A DNA stretch of 8,253 nt, from contig JAGOEY010000068.1 in NCBI GenBank assembly GCA_017997515.1, positions 1 through 8,253 on the forward strand. Direction: 5' to 3'. The notes under the pieces were generated by a model. It did not search any database and was not told the origin of the DNA. It saw only the letters and a program-made list of their open reading frames with translations. Both the position numbers and the translations under genes were made by a program. How positions within the stretch are numbered: the first letter of the stretch is position 1; the number at the start of each line of letters is the position of its first letter. The stretch is from Burkholderiaceae bacterium (GTDB lineage: Bacteria > Pseudomonadota > Gammaproteobacteria > Burkholderiales > Burkholderiaceae). Of this stretch, positions 1 to 6,707 are shown piece by piece.

Positions 1-957
1 CACGGCGGATGGGGTGACGCGGCCCCGCAGCACCCGTTCGAAATGGGTGGGGTCGTGCGGGGTGAGCATGGCGGCTTCACGCGGCAGGTGGAAGTCCCAC
101 AGGCGTGAGATCCAGAAGCGCAGCGCACCGGCGCGCTGCATGGCGGGCAGCAGCTGGCGCTCGGCGGCGGTGAAGGGGCGCACGGCTTCGTAGGCCGCGA
201 GGAAGTGTTCGGCGCGGGTGGCGTCGTGTGTGCCGCTGGCCAGGTCGATACACCAGTCGTTCATACACACGGCCACGTCGAACAGAAAGCTGTCCACACC
301 CGCAAAGTAGAAGTCGAAAAAGCCGGTCAGTGTCTCGCCGTCGAACATGGCGTTGTCACGGAACAGGTCGGCGTGCACCGGCCCGCGGGGCAGGGCGGCG
401 TACACGGGCAACGCGGCAATGTGGTTCTGGTAGGCCAGTTCGCTGCGCAACAGATTCGCCTGGGCGGGCTCTAGGAAGGGCAGCACCACGGGCACGGTCT
501 CGTTCCACCAGGGCAGGCCGCGCAGGTTGGGCTGGCTGCGGTTGAAGTCACGCCCGGCCAGGTGCATGTGGGCCAGCGCCGTGCCCAAAGCGGCACAGTG
601 CACGGCCTGGGGGGCGAGCTGGCTTTTGCCGCGCAATTTGTTGACCACGGCGGCGGGTTTGCCGTTGACGCTGTGCAGGATCTCGCCATGGCGGTCGGCC
701 TGCGGGTCGGGCACCGCCACACCGCGCTGCGCCAGGTGTTTCATCAGGTACAGGTAAAACGGCAGCTGTTCTGCCGTCAGCCGTTCGAACAAGGTGAGCA
801 CATAGTCGTGCTGCACGCCATCACGCATGGTGCTGGCAAAGTAGTTGGTGTTTTCGATGCCGCCCTCGATGCCACGCAGGGCGCACAGGTCGCCCAGGCC
901 CAGGCGCTGCATCAATACACGTGCTTCGTCCTCAGAGACTTCCGTAAAAACTGCCAT
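1..957 (-). CDS. thrB: Homoserine kinase, APH-fold type (3' end cut by window edge)
   Basis: Transfers phosphate from ATP to L-homoserine to give O-phosphohomoserine, the step before threonine synthase in threonine biosynthesis; cytoplasmic. I translated 319 codons with no stop on the minus strand, from ATG at 957-955. The protein opens MAVFTEVSEDEA, as beta-proteobacterial ThrB does. Visible motifs are the N-lobe strand YVLTLFE (residues 52-58), the catalytic-loop pattern HADLFRDN (195-202, H-x-D-x4-N) and the metal-binding DFY (215-217, taking the place of DFG). This is the aminoglycoside-phosphotransferase-like ThrB, not the GHMP type of E. coli. Family members are about 320 residues, so probably only a few codons are missing. 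It follows the DUF2782 gene by 18 bp and is probably co-transcribed with it. No strong Shine-Dalgarno is seen; GGCGGA lies just upstream. The family call is firm. Confidence 0.95.
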   Translation of the reverse strand, partial: MAVFTEVSEDEARVLMQRLGLGDLCALRGIEGGIENTNYFASTMRDGVQHDYVLTLFERLTAEQLPFYLYLMKHLAQRGVAVPDPQADRHGEILHSVNGKPAAVVNKLRGKSQLAPQAVHCAALGTALAHMHLAGRDFNRSQPNLRGLPWWNETVPVVLPFLEPAQANLLRSELAYQNHIAALPVYAALPRGPVHADLFRDNAMFDGETLTGFFDFYFAGVDSFLFDVAVCMNDWCIDLASGTHDATRAEHFLAAYEAVRPFTAAERQLLPAMQRAGALRFWISRLWDFHLPREAAMLTPHDPTHFERVLRGRVTPSAV

Positions 958-975
958 GGTAGGGTCCGCCAGCCG

Positions 976-1329
976 TCAGAACTTGAGCACGTTCCAGACG
1001 CGCGGGCCGGAGCCAGACTCGGCCCCTTCGCGCTGCGTGGGGCGCGTGCGCGCACCCTCGGTGGGCTGGATTTCGTATTCGGGCATGTTGGCCTTCGGGG
1101 TGACCGTGATGCTCTGGGTCTGGCCGCCCACCCGCAATTCGTCGATGCGGGCACCGCTGTCCTCGGTGCGGATCTGCTCGATCCGCTGGTCTGGACGACC
1201 TTTGGGGGCCGCCTGTGCCTCACCCGCAGCCGGTGCCTGCGCCAGCGCAGCCCCGCAGCACCCGGCCAGCACGGCGGCGGTGATCAAGGACAGAGGGCGG
1301 CGCAGGGGTGAAAGCAGGGTCGAAGACAT
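976..1329 (-). CDS. DUF2782 family exported small protein
   Basis: Encodes 117 residues of unknown function. Residues 1-31 form an export signal: basic residues at 10-11, a hydrophobic stretch at 13-22, and then either a lipobox-like LAGC (21-24) or a signal-peptidase-I site after ALA (28-30). I cannot decide between a lipoprotein and a soluble periplasmic protein. The domain lies at about residues 50-90: an IEQIRTED segment, then RIDELRVGGQTQSITVTPK and a PEYEI strand. This is the strand pattern of DUF2782, whose members end in a VTPK-G-PYY-like motif. The C-terminal tail (91-117) is polar and ends in VWNVLKF. From memory, a DUF2782 gene also sits between polA and thrB in Pseudomonas, which supports the call. 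The ATG at 1329 is chosen because it starts the signal peptide and because a -10 hexamer lies 6 nt upstream. It leads the thrB transcription unit. Confidence 0.8.
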   Translation of the reverse strand: MSSTLLSPLRRPLSLITAAVLAGCCGAALAQAPAAGEAQAAPKGRPDQRIEQIRTEDSGARIDELRVGGQTQSITVTPKANMPEYEIQPTEGARTRPTQREGAESGSGPRVWNVLKF

Positions 1330-1335
1330 GTGCCG

Positions 1336-1341
1336 ATTGTA
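1336..1341 (-). promoter_or_regulatory. -10 element TACAAT of the DUF2782-thrB unit (leaderless)
   Basis: On the minus strand TACAAT (5 of 6 matches to TATAAT) is followed by CGGCAC and then ATG at 1329. Six nucleotides between the -10 hexamer and the start codon place the expected +1 on the A of ATG, so the transcript should be leaderless or nearly so. No Shine-Dalgarno is present, which fits. No good -35 hexamer is found at 16-18 bp. The promoter call is inference from spacing. Confidence 0.5.
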
Positions 1342-1398
1342 GGCGCGGGCATGAATAACCCGCGTTTACAAATCCCCGTGGTAGGTAGCACGCACGAT

Positions 1399-1500
1399 CC
1401 CCTCCAGCAGACGCGGCGGAACTGGCTCTGCCAGGCCGCTTGCGTCGCCCCCTGCAAGGGGGAAGGAGTAGCGGAACGAAGTCCGCGAAGCCTGGGGGTG
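1399..1500 (+). repeat. Left copy of a 102-bp hairpin-rich repeat flanking polA
   Basis: Aligned by eye with the reverse complement of 4349-4450, it matches at 93 of 102 positions with no gaps. The last 57 nt (1444-1500) differ only at 1467 (A here, C in the other copy). Three hairpins can be drawn: CTGGC/GCCAG with loop TCT (1422-1434), CCCCCT/AGGGGG with loop GCA (1448-1462), and GCGGA/TCCGC with a 6-nt loop (1471-1486). There is no coding content of its own. It lies between the divergent DUF2782 and polA starts and ends 14 bp before the proposed polA -10. From memory, very similar sequences are scattered between genes in Comamonadaceae, so I take it as a REP-like dispersed element; copy number cannot be judged from this window. 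Confidence 0.85.
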
Positions 1501-1514
1501 TACCTTCCACACGG

Positions 1515-1520
1515 CACAAT
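1515..1520 (+). promoter_or_regulatory. Probable -10 element CACAAT of polA (leaderless)
   Basis: CACAAT (4 of 6 matches to TATAAT) is followed by CCCGGG and then ATG at 1527. The 6-nt gap is identical to that at the divergent promoter and again puts +1 on the start codon. There is no Shine-Dalgarno. At 17-bp spacing the -35 window (1492-1497, CTGGGG) is a poor match and lies inside the end of the 102-bp repeat. This is a tentative call resting mainly on the matched spacing. Confidence 0.4.
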
Positions 1521-1526
1521 CCCGGG

Positions 1527-4340
1527 ATGACCCAAAAGACCTTACTGCTGGTGGATGGCTCCAGCTACCTGTACCGTGCCTTTTTTGCCGGTGGCGAAAC
1601 CATGAGCACCACTTTGCCCGATGGAACGGTGCAAAAAACCGGTGCCATCCGCATCATGGTCAACATGATGACCAGCTTGCGCCGCGAAGTGCCTGCCGAC
1701 TACGCTGTCTGTGTTTTCGACGCCAAGGGCTCGACCTTCCGTGACGAGTGGTACCCCGCCTACAAAGCCAATCGCTCGCCCATGCCCGACGAGCTGCGCA
1801 GCCAGATCGACCCGATCCACGAAGTGGTGCGGCTGCTGGGCTGGCCGGTGGTGGTGGTGCCCGGCGTGGAGGCCGATGACGTCATTGGCACGTTGGCGGT
1901 TATGGCAGCGGCTCAGGGCACCAAGGTCATCATCTCCAGTGGCGACAAGGACCTGAGCCAGCTGGTGAACGAACACATCACCATCATCGACACCATGAGT
2001 GGCAAGGTGCGTGACGTGGCCGGTGTGACTGCCGAATTTGGTGTGCCCCCGTCGCTGATGGTGGACTACCAGACGCTGGTTGGCGACACCGTGGACAACG
2101 TGCCCGGGGTCGCCAAGGTGGGCCCGAAGACGGCCGCCAAGTGGCTGCAGGAATATGGCTCCCTCGACGCCCTGCTGGCACGTGCGGGCGAGATCAAGGG
2201 TGTGGCCGGTGAAAACCTGCGCAACGCGCTGGAATGGCTGCCGCAGGGCCGCCGTTTGGTGACCATCCGCACCGACTGTGATTTGGTCGACCATGTGGTG
2301 GGACTGCCTGCTATGGATTCAATAGCGTATGCCGCACAAGAGACGGGCGCTTTAAAGGGTTTTTACGATAAATTTGGCTTCAAGGGGCTGGCCCGCTCGC
2401 TCGACGCCGCTGCACCTGCTGAAGCTGCAGCCCCACCCGCCGCCAAACCCGCCCGGCCGCCCAGCAACGAGCCAGGCCTGTTTGATGACCCGGAAGACCT
2501 GCTGGCCGACGAGGCCGCACGGGTCGAGGCCGCCTCCGCCCTGCAATACGACACCGTGCTGACCTGGGACGCTTTTGATGCCTGGCTCGCCCGTATCAAC
2601 GCGGCTGACCTGGTGGCGCTGGACACCGAGACCACCTCGCTCGACGAGATGGTGGCCGAGATCGTGGGCATCAGTTTCAGCGTCGAGCCCGGCGCAGGTG
2701 CCTACATTCCGCTGGCCCACGATTACCCGGACGCTCCGGCCCAACTGCCACGCGACGAAGTGCTGGCGCGCCTCACGCCCTGGCTGGTGGATGGGCAAAA
2801 GAAAAAGCTCGGCCAGCACGTCAAATACGACCGCCATGTGTTTGCCAACCACAGCATCGAGGTGCAGGGTTATGTGCACGACACCATGCTGCAGAGTTAT
2901 GTGCTGGAGGTGCACAAGCCCCACGGCCTGGCCAGCTTGGCCGAGCGCCACTTGGGGCGCAGCGGCGTAAATTACGAAGACCTGTGTGGCAAAGGTGCGC
3001 ACCAGATTCCGTTCAGCCAGGTCGAAATTGGCAAAGCCGCGCACTATGCGTGTGAAGATTCGGACCAAACGCTGGACGTGCACCGTGTGTTGTGGCCCCA
3101 GCTGGAGGCAGACGCCAAACTGCGTGGTATCTACGAACTGGAAATCGCGTCCAGCGAGGCGCTGTACCGTATCGAGCGGAATGGCGTGCTGATCGACGCG
3201 CCCACACTGGCTGCGCAGAGCCATGAACTGGGCCAGCGCATCCTGCAGCTGGAAACGGAAGCGTACGAGATCGCAGGCCAGCCGTTTAACCTGAGCAGCC
3301 CCAAGCAGTTGGGTGAAATTTTCTTCGACAAACTGGGTATGCCCGTGGTCAAGAAAACCGCTACCGGCGCACGCAGCACCGACGAAGAAGTGCTCGAAAA
3401 ACTGGCCGAAGACTACCCACTGCCCGCCAAACTGCTGGAGCACCGCGGGCTGGCCAAACTCAAAGGCACCTACACCGACAAACTTGCCCAACTGGCCAAC
3501 CCGCGCACAGGCCGGGTGCACACCCACTATGCCCAGGCCGTGGCCGTGACCGGTCGGTTGAGCAGCAACGACCCGAACCTGCAGAACATCCCCATCCGTA
3601 CGCCGGAAGGCCGCCGCGTGCGCGAAGCTTTTGTGGCGCCGCCGGGCCGGGTGATTGCGAGTGCAGACTACTCACAGATCGAGCTGCGCATCATGGCGCA
3701 CCTGAGTGGGGATGCGTCTTTGCTGAGCGCGTTCAGAGAAGGGCTGGACGTGCACCGCGCCACGGCGGCGGAGGTGTTCAGCGTGCCGGTAGACCAGGTC
3801 AGCAGTGAGCAGCGCCGTTATGCCAAGGTCATCAACTTCGGGCTAATTTATGGCATGAGTGCATTTGGCCTGGCGCGTAACCTGGGTATCGACAATACAG
3901 CGGCAAAGAACTACATCACGCGGTACTTCGAGCGTTACCCCGGCGTCAAGCAGTACATGGACGACACCAAGGTGCTGGCCAAAAAGCAGGGTTATGTCGA
4001 AACGGTGCTGGGCCGCCGCCTGCAGATGCCAAGCATCCAGAATGCCAAGGGTGCGCTGTTGTCCGGGCTGGAACGCCAGGCCATCAATGCACCCATGCAG
4101 GGCACGGCGGCCGACCTGATCAAGCTGAGTATGGTGGCGGTGCAGAAAGCACTGGACGCTGAAAAGCGCAGCACGCTGATGATCATGCAGGTGCACGACG
4201 AACTGGTGTTTGAGGTGCCCGAGGATGAGGTGGAATGGGTGCGCACCGAGATTCCGCGCCTGATGGCGGGGGTAGCCGATCTGAAGGTGCCGCTGCTGGC
4301 GGAAGTGGGCGTGGGGCCGAACTGGGACAAAGCGCATTAG
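1527..4340 (+). CDS. polA: DNA polymerase I
   Basis: Encodes 937 residues, against 928 in E. coli. It fills gaps after excision repair and replaces Okazaki-fragment RNA primers; cytoplasmic, acting on DNA. The 5' nuclease spans about 1-290, with LVDGSSYLYRAFF at the N-terminus (D10), VEADD, SGDKD and a helix-hairpin-helix VPGVAKVGPKTAAKWL. An Ala/Pro-rich linker covers about 293-330. The 3'-5' proofreading exonuclease is intact: D366/E368 (DTET), D435 (KYD), Y507 and D511. The polymerase domain has motif A D714 (ADYSQIELR), motif B R763-K767-F771-Y775 (RRYAKVINFGLIYG) and motif C H890-D891-E892 (VHDE). These lie at constant 9-11 residue offsets from the E. coli residues. The frame stays open for 29 codons upstream, but that stretch is repeat DNA; MTQKTLLLVDGSS is the family N-terminus, so ATG 1527 is chosen. 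It stands alone, divergent from the DUF2782-thrB unit and convergent with the cyclase gene. Confidence 0.98.
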   Translation: MTQKTLLLVDGSSYLYRAFFAGGETMSTTLPDGTVQKTGAIRIMVNMMTSLRREVPADYAVCVFDAKGSTFRDEWYPAYKANRSPMPDELRSQIDPIHEVVRLLGWPVVVVPGVEADDVIGTLAVMAAAQGTKVIISSGDKDLSQLVNEHITIIDTMSGKVRDVAGVTAEFGVPPSLMVDYQTLVGDTVDNVPGVAKVGPKTAAKWLQEYGSLDALLARAGEIKGVAGENLRNALEWLPQGRRLVTIRTDCDLVDHVVGLPAMDSIAYAAQETGALKGFYDKFGFKGLARSLDAAAPAEAAAPPAAKPARPPSNEPGLFDDPEDLLADEAARVEAASALQYDTVLTWDAFDAWLARINAADLVALDTETTSLDEMVAEIVGISFSVEPGAGAYIPLAHDYPDAPAQLPRDEVLARLTPWLVDGQKKKLGQHVKYDRHVFANHSIEVQGYVHDTMLQSYVLEVHKPHGLASLAERHLGRSGVNYEDLCGKGAHQIPFSQVEIGKAAHYACEDSDQTLDVHRVLWPQLEADAKLRGIYELEIASSEALYRIERNGVLIDAPTLAAQSHELGQRILQLETEAYEIAGQPFNLSSPKQLGEIFFDKLGMPVVKKTATGARSTDEEVLEKLAEDYPLPAKLLEHRGLAKLKGTYTDKLAQLANPRTGRVHTHYAQAVAVTGRLSSNDPNLQNIPIRTPEGRRVREAFVAPPGRVIASADYSQIELRIMAHLSGDASLLSAFREGLDVHRATAAEVFSVPVDQVSSEQRRYAKVINFGLIYGMSAFGLARNLGIDNTAAKNYITRYFERYPGVKQYMDDTKVLAKKQGYVETVLGRRLQMPSIQNAKGALLSGLERQAINAPMQGTAADLIKLSMVAVQKALDAEKRSTLMIMQVHDELVFEVPEDEVEWVRTEIPRLMAGVADLKVPLLAEVGVGPNWDKAH
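2310..2351 (+). repeat. Palindromic repeat-like segment embedded in polA
   Basis: GCTAT (2310-2314) and ATAGC (2322-2326) form a 5-bp stem around GGATTCA. A further segment ends GGGCGCT, and AGCG (2324-2327) is complementary to CGCT (2348-2351). From memory this resembles a dispersed element of Comamonadaceae with a GCTAT-N7-ATAGC head and a GCGC-containing tail. It reads in frame as part of polA (about residues 261-275, between the 5' nuclease and the linker), where family sequences vary. The following 30 bp are also more A+T-rich than the surroundings. It could be chance; the stem alone is short. Confidence 0.4.
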
Positions 4341-4348
4341 GTGTTGCG

Positions 4349-4450
4349 CACCCCCAGGCTTCGCGGACTTCGTTCCGCTACGCCTTCCCCCTTGCAGGGG
4401 GCGACACCTGCGGACTGGCAGAGCCAGATCCGCGGTGTCTGCTGGAAGGG
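4349..4450 (-). repeat. Right, inverted copy of the 102-bp hairpin-rich repeat
   Basis: This is the reverse complement of 1399-1500 at 93 of 102 positions. It begins 8 bp after the polA stop and ends 53 bp before the stop of the convergent cyclase gene. The same three hairpins are present: CTGGC/GCCAG (4415-4427), the C5/G5 stem around TTGCA (about 4387-4401), and GCGGA/TCCGC with a CTTCGT loop. In this copy the last stem can be extended by AGGC/GCCT across a small internal loop, because position 4382 is intact. No T-tract follows, so it is not a classical intrinsic terminator, but as the only strong structure between two converging genes it may end transcription from both sides. That role is inferred. 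Confidence 0.85.
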
Positions 4451-4503
4451 GGCTCGCCTGGCGGCTTTGCCCGGTTGCGTGGCTATGTGCTTACTTTGAC
4501 GCT

Positions 4504-6486
4504 TCAGGCTGTTGCTTCCACACTTTCGCATTGGTTGCGGCCTGCATTTTTGGCGCGGTAGAGGGCAGCGTCGGCGGCATCGACCAGGATGGTGGGGTCG
4601 GTACCTGCGATGGGACACAGGCTGGCGATGCCGATGCTCAGTGTCAGGTGCTGGGCGGTGCATGAGGTGGCGTGGGGCAGGGCGATCTGCGCAATCGCGT
4701 CCATGCAATGTTGGGCCACCGCACGGGCATCGGCCAGGGTGCAGCCTGGCAGCAGCAGCACAAATTCTTCGCCCCCATACCGGGCGGCCAACTCGTCGGC
4801 ACGCCGCACACACCGGGCCAGCGCCTGTGCCACCTGGCGCAGGCAGGCGTCACCGGCGACATGGCCGTAGTGGTCGTTGTACAGCTTGAAGTGGTCAATA
4901 TCCACCAGCAACAAAGACAAGGGGATTTGTTGCCGGGCTCCGCGTTGCCATTCGTTGCCCAGGCGTTCGTCGAAATGGCGGCGGTTGCCAATACCCGTCA
5001 GCCCGTCGGTGGTGGACAACAAGGCCAGTTGGGCATTGGCGGCGGCCAGCAACTGCTCTTTGCGCACCAGCTCGGTGACGTCGGTGCGCACACCGGCAAT
5101 ACCGCCGCTGCGGGTTCTGCGCTCATGCACCCGCAGCCAGCGTTGGTCGGGCAGTTGCTGCATGGTGGCCAGGCCTGCGGCATGGTGCTCATGCATCCGC
5201 TCGGACAGCCACTGGTCTTCGCGGCCCAGGGCCTCGGGGAACTGGCCCGCCAACACGCCGTGGCGCAGCATCTCTTCAAAACTCTGCCCGGTGCGCATCA
5301 GCGGCGTCATCAACGGGTACACCGCGCGAAACTGGGAGTTACATGCCACAAGCCTGTCGTCCTGGTCATACAGGGCAAAGGCCTCGGGCAGGGTTTCGAT
5401 GGCGTCTTCGAGCAGCTCGCGGGCCAACTGTGCTTCCTGGCGGGAGGCGTCCAAGGCCTGTTTTTGCAGGATGTGGTCGGTTACATCAAGGCGCACACAC
5501 ACGATGTAGCCGGTGGGTGTGCGTGTTTCATGCAGCTGCATCCAGCGGCCGGTGGGGTAGTAACGCACCTGGGGGCCTGTGTGTAGGCCGCGTTGGGCCA
5601 GCATGTTGGCAATCCAGGCTTCCTGCTCCTCGGCTGGAACCGGCGGAGCACCGTTCGCCAGGCTGGTGCGCAGCAGGTGTTCGTAGGTGTGCCCCAGTGC
5701 TTCGTGCACGGGGATGTGCGGGGCCATTTGGGCCAGGTGCTGGTTGTAGACGATGAGCCGGTCCTGCTCGTCATAAATCTCCAGTCCGGCAGGCATGGCT
5801 TCCAGTGCTTCGTGCAGTTGCAGCTGGGCCAGATGGGTTTCCTTGCGTGCGGCATGCAGCGCACGTTCGTTGTGTTTGAAGGCCGTCACATCCGTGTACA
5901 GGCCAATGGTTCCGCCGTCGGGCGTCTTGCGCTCGGTCACCCGCACCCAGCGGTCACCTGCCAGCTCCTGCAGCCCTTCAAACAGGGACTTGCGGTGCTG
6001 CGCCAGCCGGGTCTGGACCCAGGGTTCTTCCCGCCCCACGGCGCTGGCCACCGCGCCAGCGCGGGCGCTGTGCCGGATGATGTCCTCAAAACGTGCGCCG
6101 GGAACCATCAGGTGCGCCGATTTGGGGTAGAGCGCCCGAAAGCGCGCGTTACACAGCACCAGGCGGTCTTTGCGGTCAAACAGCACAAACGCGTCGGGCA
6201 GGATGTCGAGTGCAGCGTCCAGGCGTGTTCTGGCTTGTACTGCTTCTATCTCTGCGGCGCTGGCCCGCTCACTGGTTTTTTGCAATTGGCGGATCAGCCA
6301 CCACTGCTGCAGCGACGCACACACCAGTACGGCCACACTGACGCCAAAAACCACCAGGCGCGTGAGTTGACCGTCCGGTTGGTCCCCGGAAACCAGCACA
6401 AGCGCAAACACCGCTGCACCCAGCACCAAGGCCAGAAAGAGCAGCAGCAAAGACTTGTGAAGCGTTTTTTTTCCGCGTGTGTCCAT
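4504..6486 (-). CDS. Membrane-anchored diguanylate cyclase with three PAS domains
   Basis: Encodes 660 residues. It should make cyclic di-GMP from two GTP at the cytoplasmic face, in response to signals read by its PAS domains. Two hydrophobic segments (about 12-33 and 43-60) flank a very short periplasmic loop, so sensing is probably intracellular or in the membrane. A short helix (about 65-90) leads to three PAS domains whose LPDAF / MPAGL / LPEAF strands start at 96, 231 and 366. The GGDEF domain covers about 488-655: STTDGLTGIGNRRHFDE, DIDHFKLYND (metal-binding) and the active-site GGEEF at 571-575, so catalysis should be intact. There is no EAL domain. The upstream arginine/acid pair is R562-A-D-E565, one residue off the usual RxxD inhibitory site. 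No Shine-Dalgarno precedes ATG 6486; the start is chosen because it leads directly into the first membrane helix. The target process cannot be told from context. Confidence 0.93.
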   Translation of the reverse strand: MDTRGKKTLHKSLLLLFLALVLGAAVFALVLVSGDQPDGQLTRLVVFGVSVAVLVCASLQQWWLIRQLQKTSERASAAEIEAVQARTRLDAALDILPDAFVLFDRKDRLVLCNARFRALYPKSAHLMVPGARFEDIIRHSARAGAVASAVGREEPWVQTRLAQHRKSLFEGLQELAGDRWVRVTERKTPDGGTIGLYTDVTAFKHNERALHAARKETHLAQLQLHEALEAMPAGLEIYDEQDRLIVYNQHLAQMAPHIPVHEALGHTYEHLLRTSLANGAPPVPAEEQEAWIANMLAQRGLHTGPQVRYYPTGRWMQLHETRTPTGYIVCVRLDVTDHILQKQALDASRQEAQLARELLEDAIETLPEAFALYDQDDRLVACNSQFRAVYPLMTPLMRTGQSFEEMLRHGVLAGQFPEALGREDQWLSERMHEHHAAGLATMQQLPDQRWLRVHERRTRSGGIAGVRTDVTELVRKEQLLAAANAQLALLSTTDGLTGIGNRRHFDERLGNEWQRGARQQIPLSLLLVDIDHFKLYNDHYGHVAGDACLRQVAQALARCVRRADELAARYGGEEFVLLLPGCTLADARAVAQHCMDAIAQIALPHATSCTAQHLTLSIGIASLCPIAGTDPTILVDAADAALYRAKNAGRNQCESVEATA

Positions 6487-6606
6487 GGAAGGGGGGGCAG
6501 CACATCCGCAGGTCGGTGGTGCGCCAGTCCGCGGAAAGTGGGTGTTACAAAATCCAACCCTGACGCACGATTGTGCATAAGTTGATCGGTTTTGTCTCTC
6601 ACCTGT

Positions 6607-6636
6607 TTGAGTGGGTCTTTATTGATACGGTAGAAT
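6607..6636 (+). promoter_or_regulatory. Sigma70-like promoter of the ZIP transporter gene
   Basis: TTGAGT (6607-6612, 4 of 6) and TAGAAT (6631-6636, 5 of 6) are separated by 18 bp. This is the best promoter seen in the window. The expected start is near 6643, giving a leader of about 65 nt to ATG 6708. An imperfect TGAT/ATCA inverted repeat (8-nt spacer) overlaps the -10 and could be an operator, but it is short. Confidence 0.55.
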
Positions 6637-6707
6637 CATTTGCAACACCGGCCTGTTCTTGTGCACAGTTGATGCGCTACGCCAGTTTCTGCAAACACTC
6701 TCCATCC

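Noticed and set aside
562..1311. A 249-codon plus-strand open frame across thrB and the DUF2782 gene
   Set aside because: It is a shadow of two well-supported minus-strand genes and has no signal peptide or domain of its own.
1440..1526. A 29-codon N-terminal extension of PolA
   Set aside because: The open frame is repeat DNA and the -10 region. Family N-termini begin at the equivalent of MTQKTLLLVDGSS.
2352..3527. A 391-codon open frame on the minus strand inside polA
   Set aside because: It lies wholly antisense to a polA region with intact exonuclease and polymerase motifs. Its translation shows no recognisable domain and has the His/Val/Gln-rich look of antisense high-GC DNA.
4451..4503. 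Possible terminator of the cyclase gene beyond the repeat
   Set aside because: Only short GC pairings can be drawn and no T-tract follows on the minus strand.
4337..4813. A 158-codon minus-strand open frame over the right repeat and the GGDEF region
   Set aside because: It is out of frame with the intact GGDEF domain, ends in repeat DNA, and its Arg/Cys/Pro-rich translation is typical of a wrong frame.
6565..6576. GCAC-GATT-GTGC palindrome between the divergent cyclase and ZIP genes
   Set aside because: It has only a 4-bp stem, no second half-site and no known matching operator, so it is too weak to list as a regulatory site.
5593..6585. A 330-codon plus-strand open frame opposite the cyclase gene
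   Set aside because: It is antisense to the PAS and membrane-anchor region, has no domain pattern, and is explained by GC-rich codon bias on the other strand.
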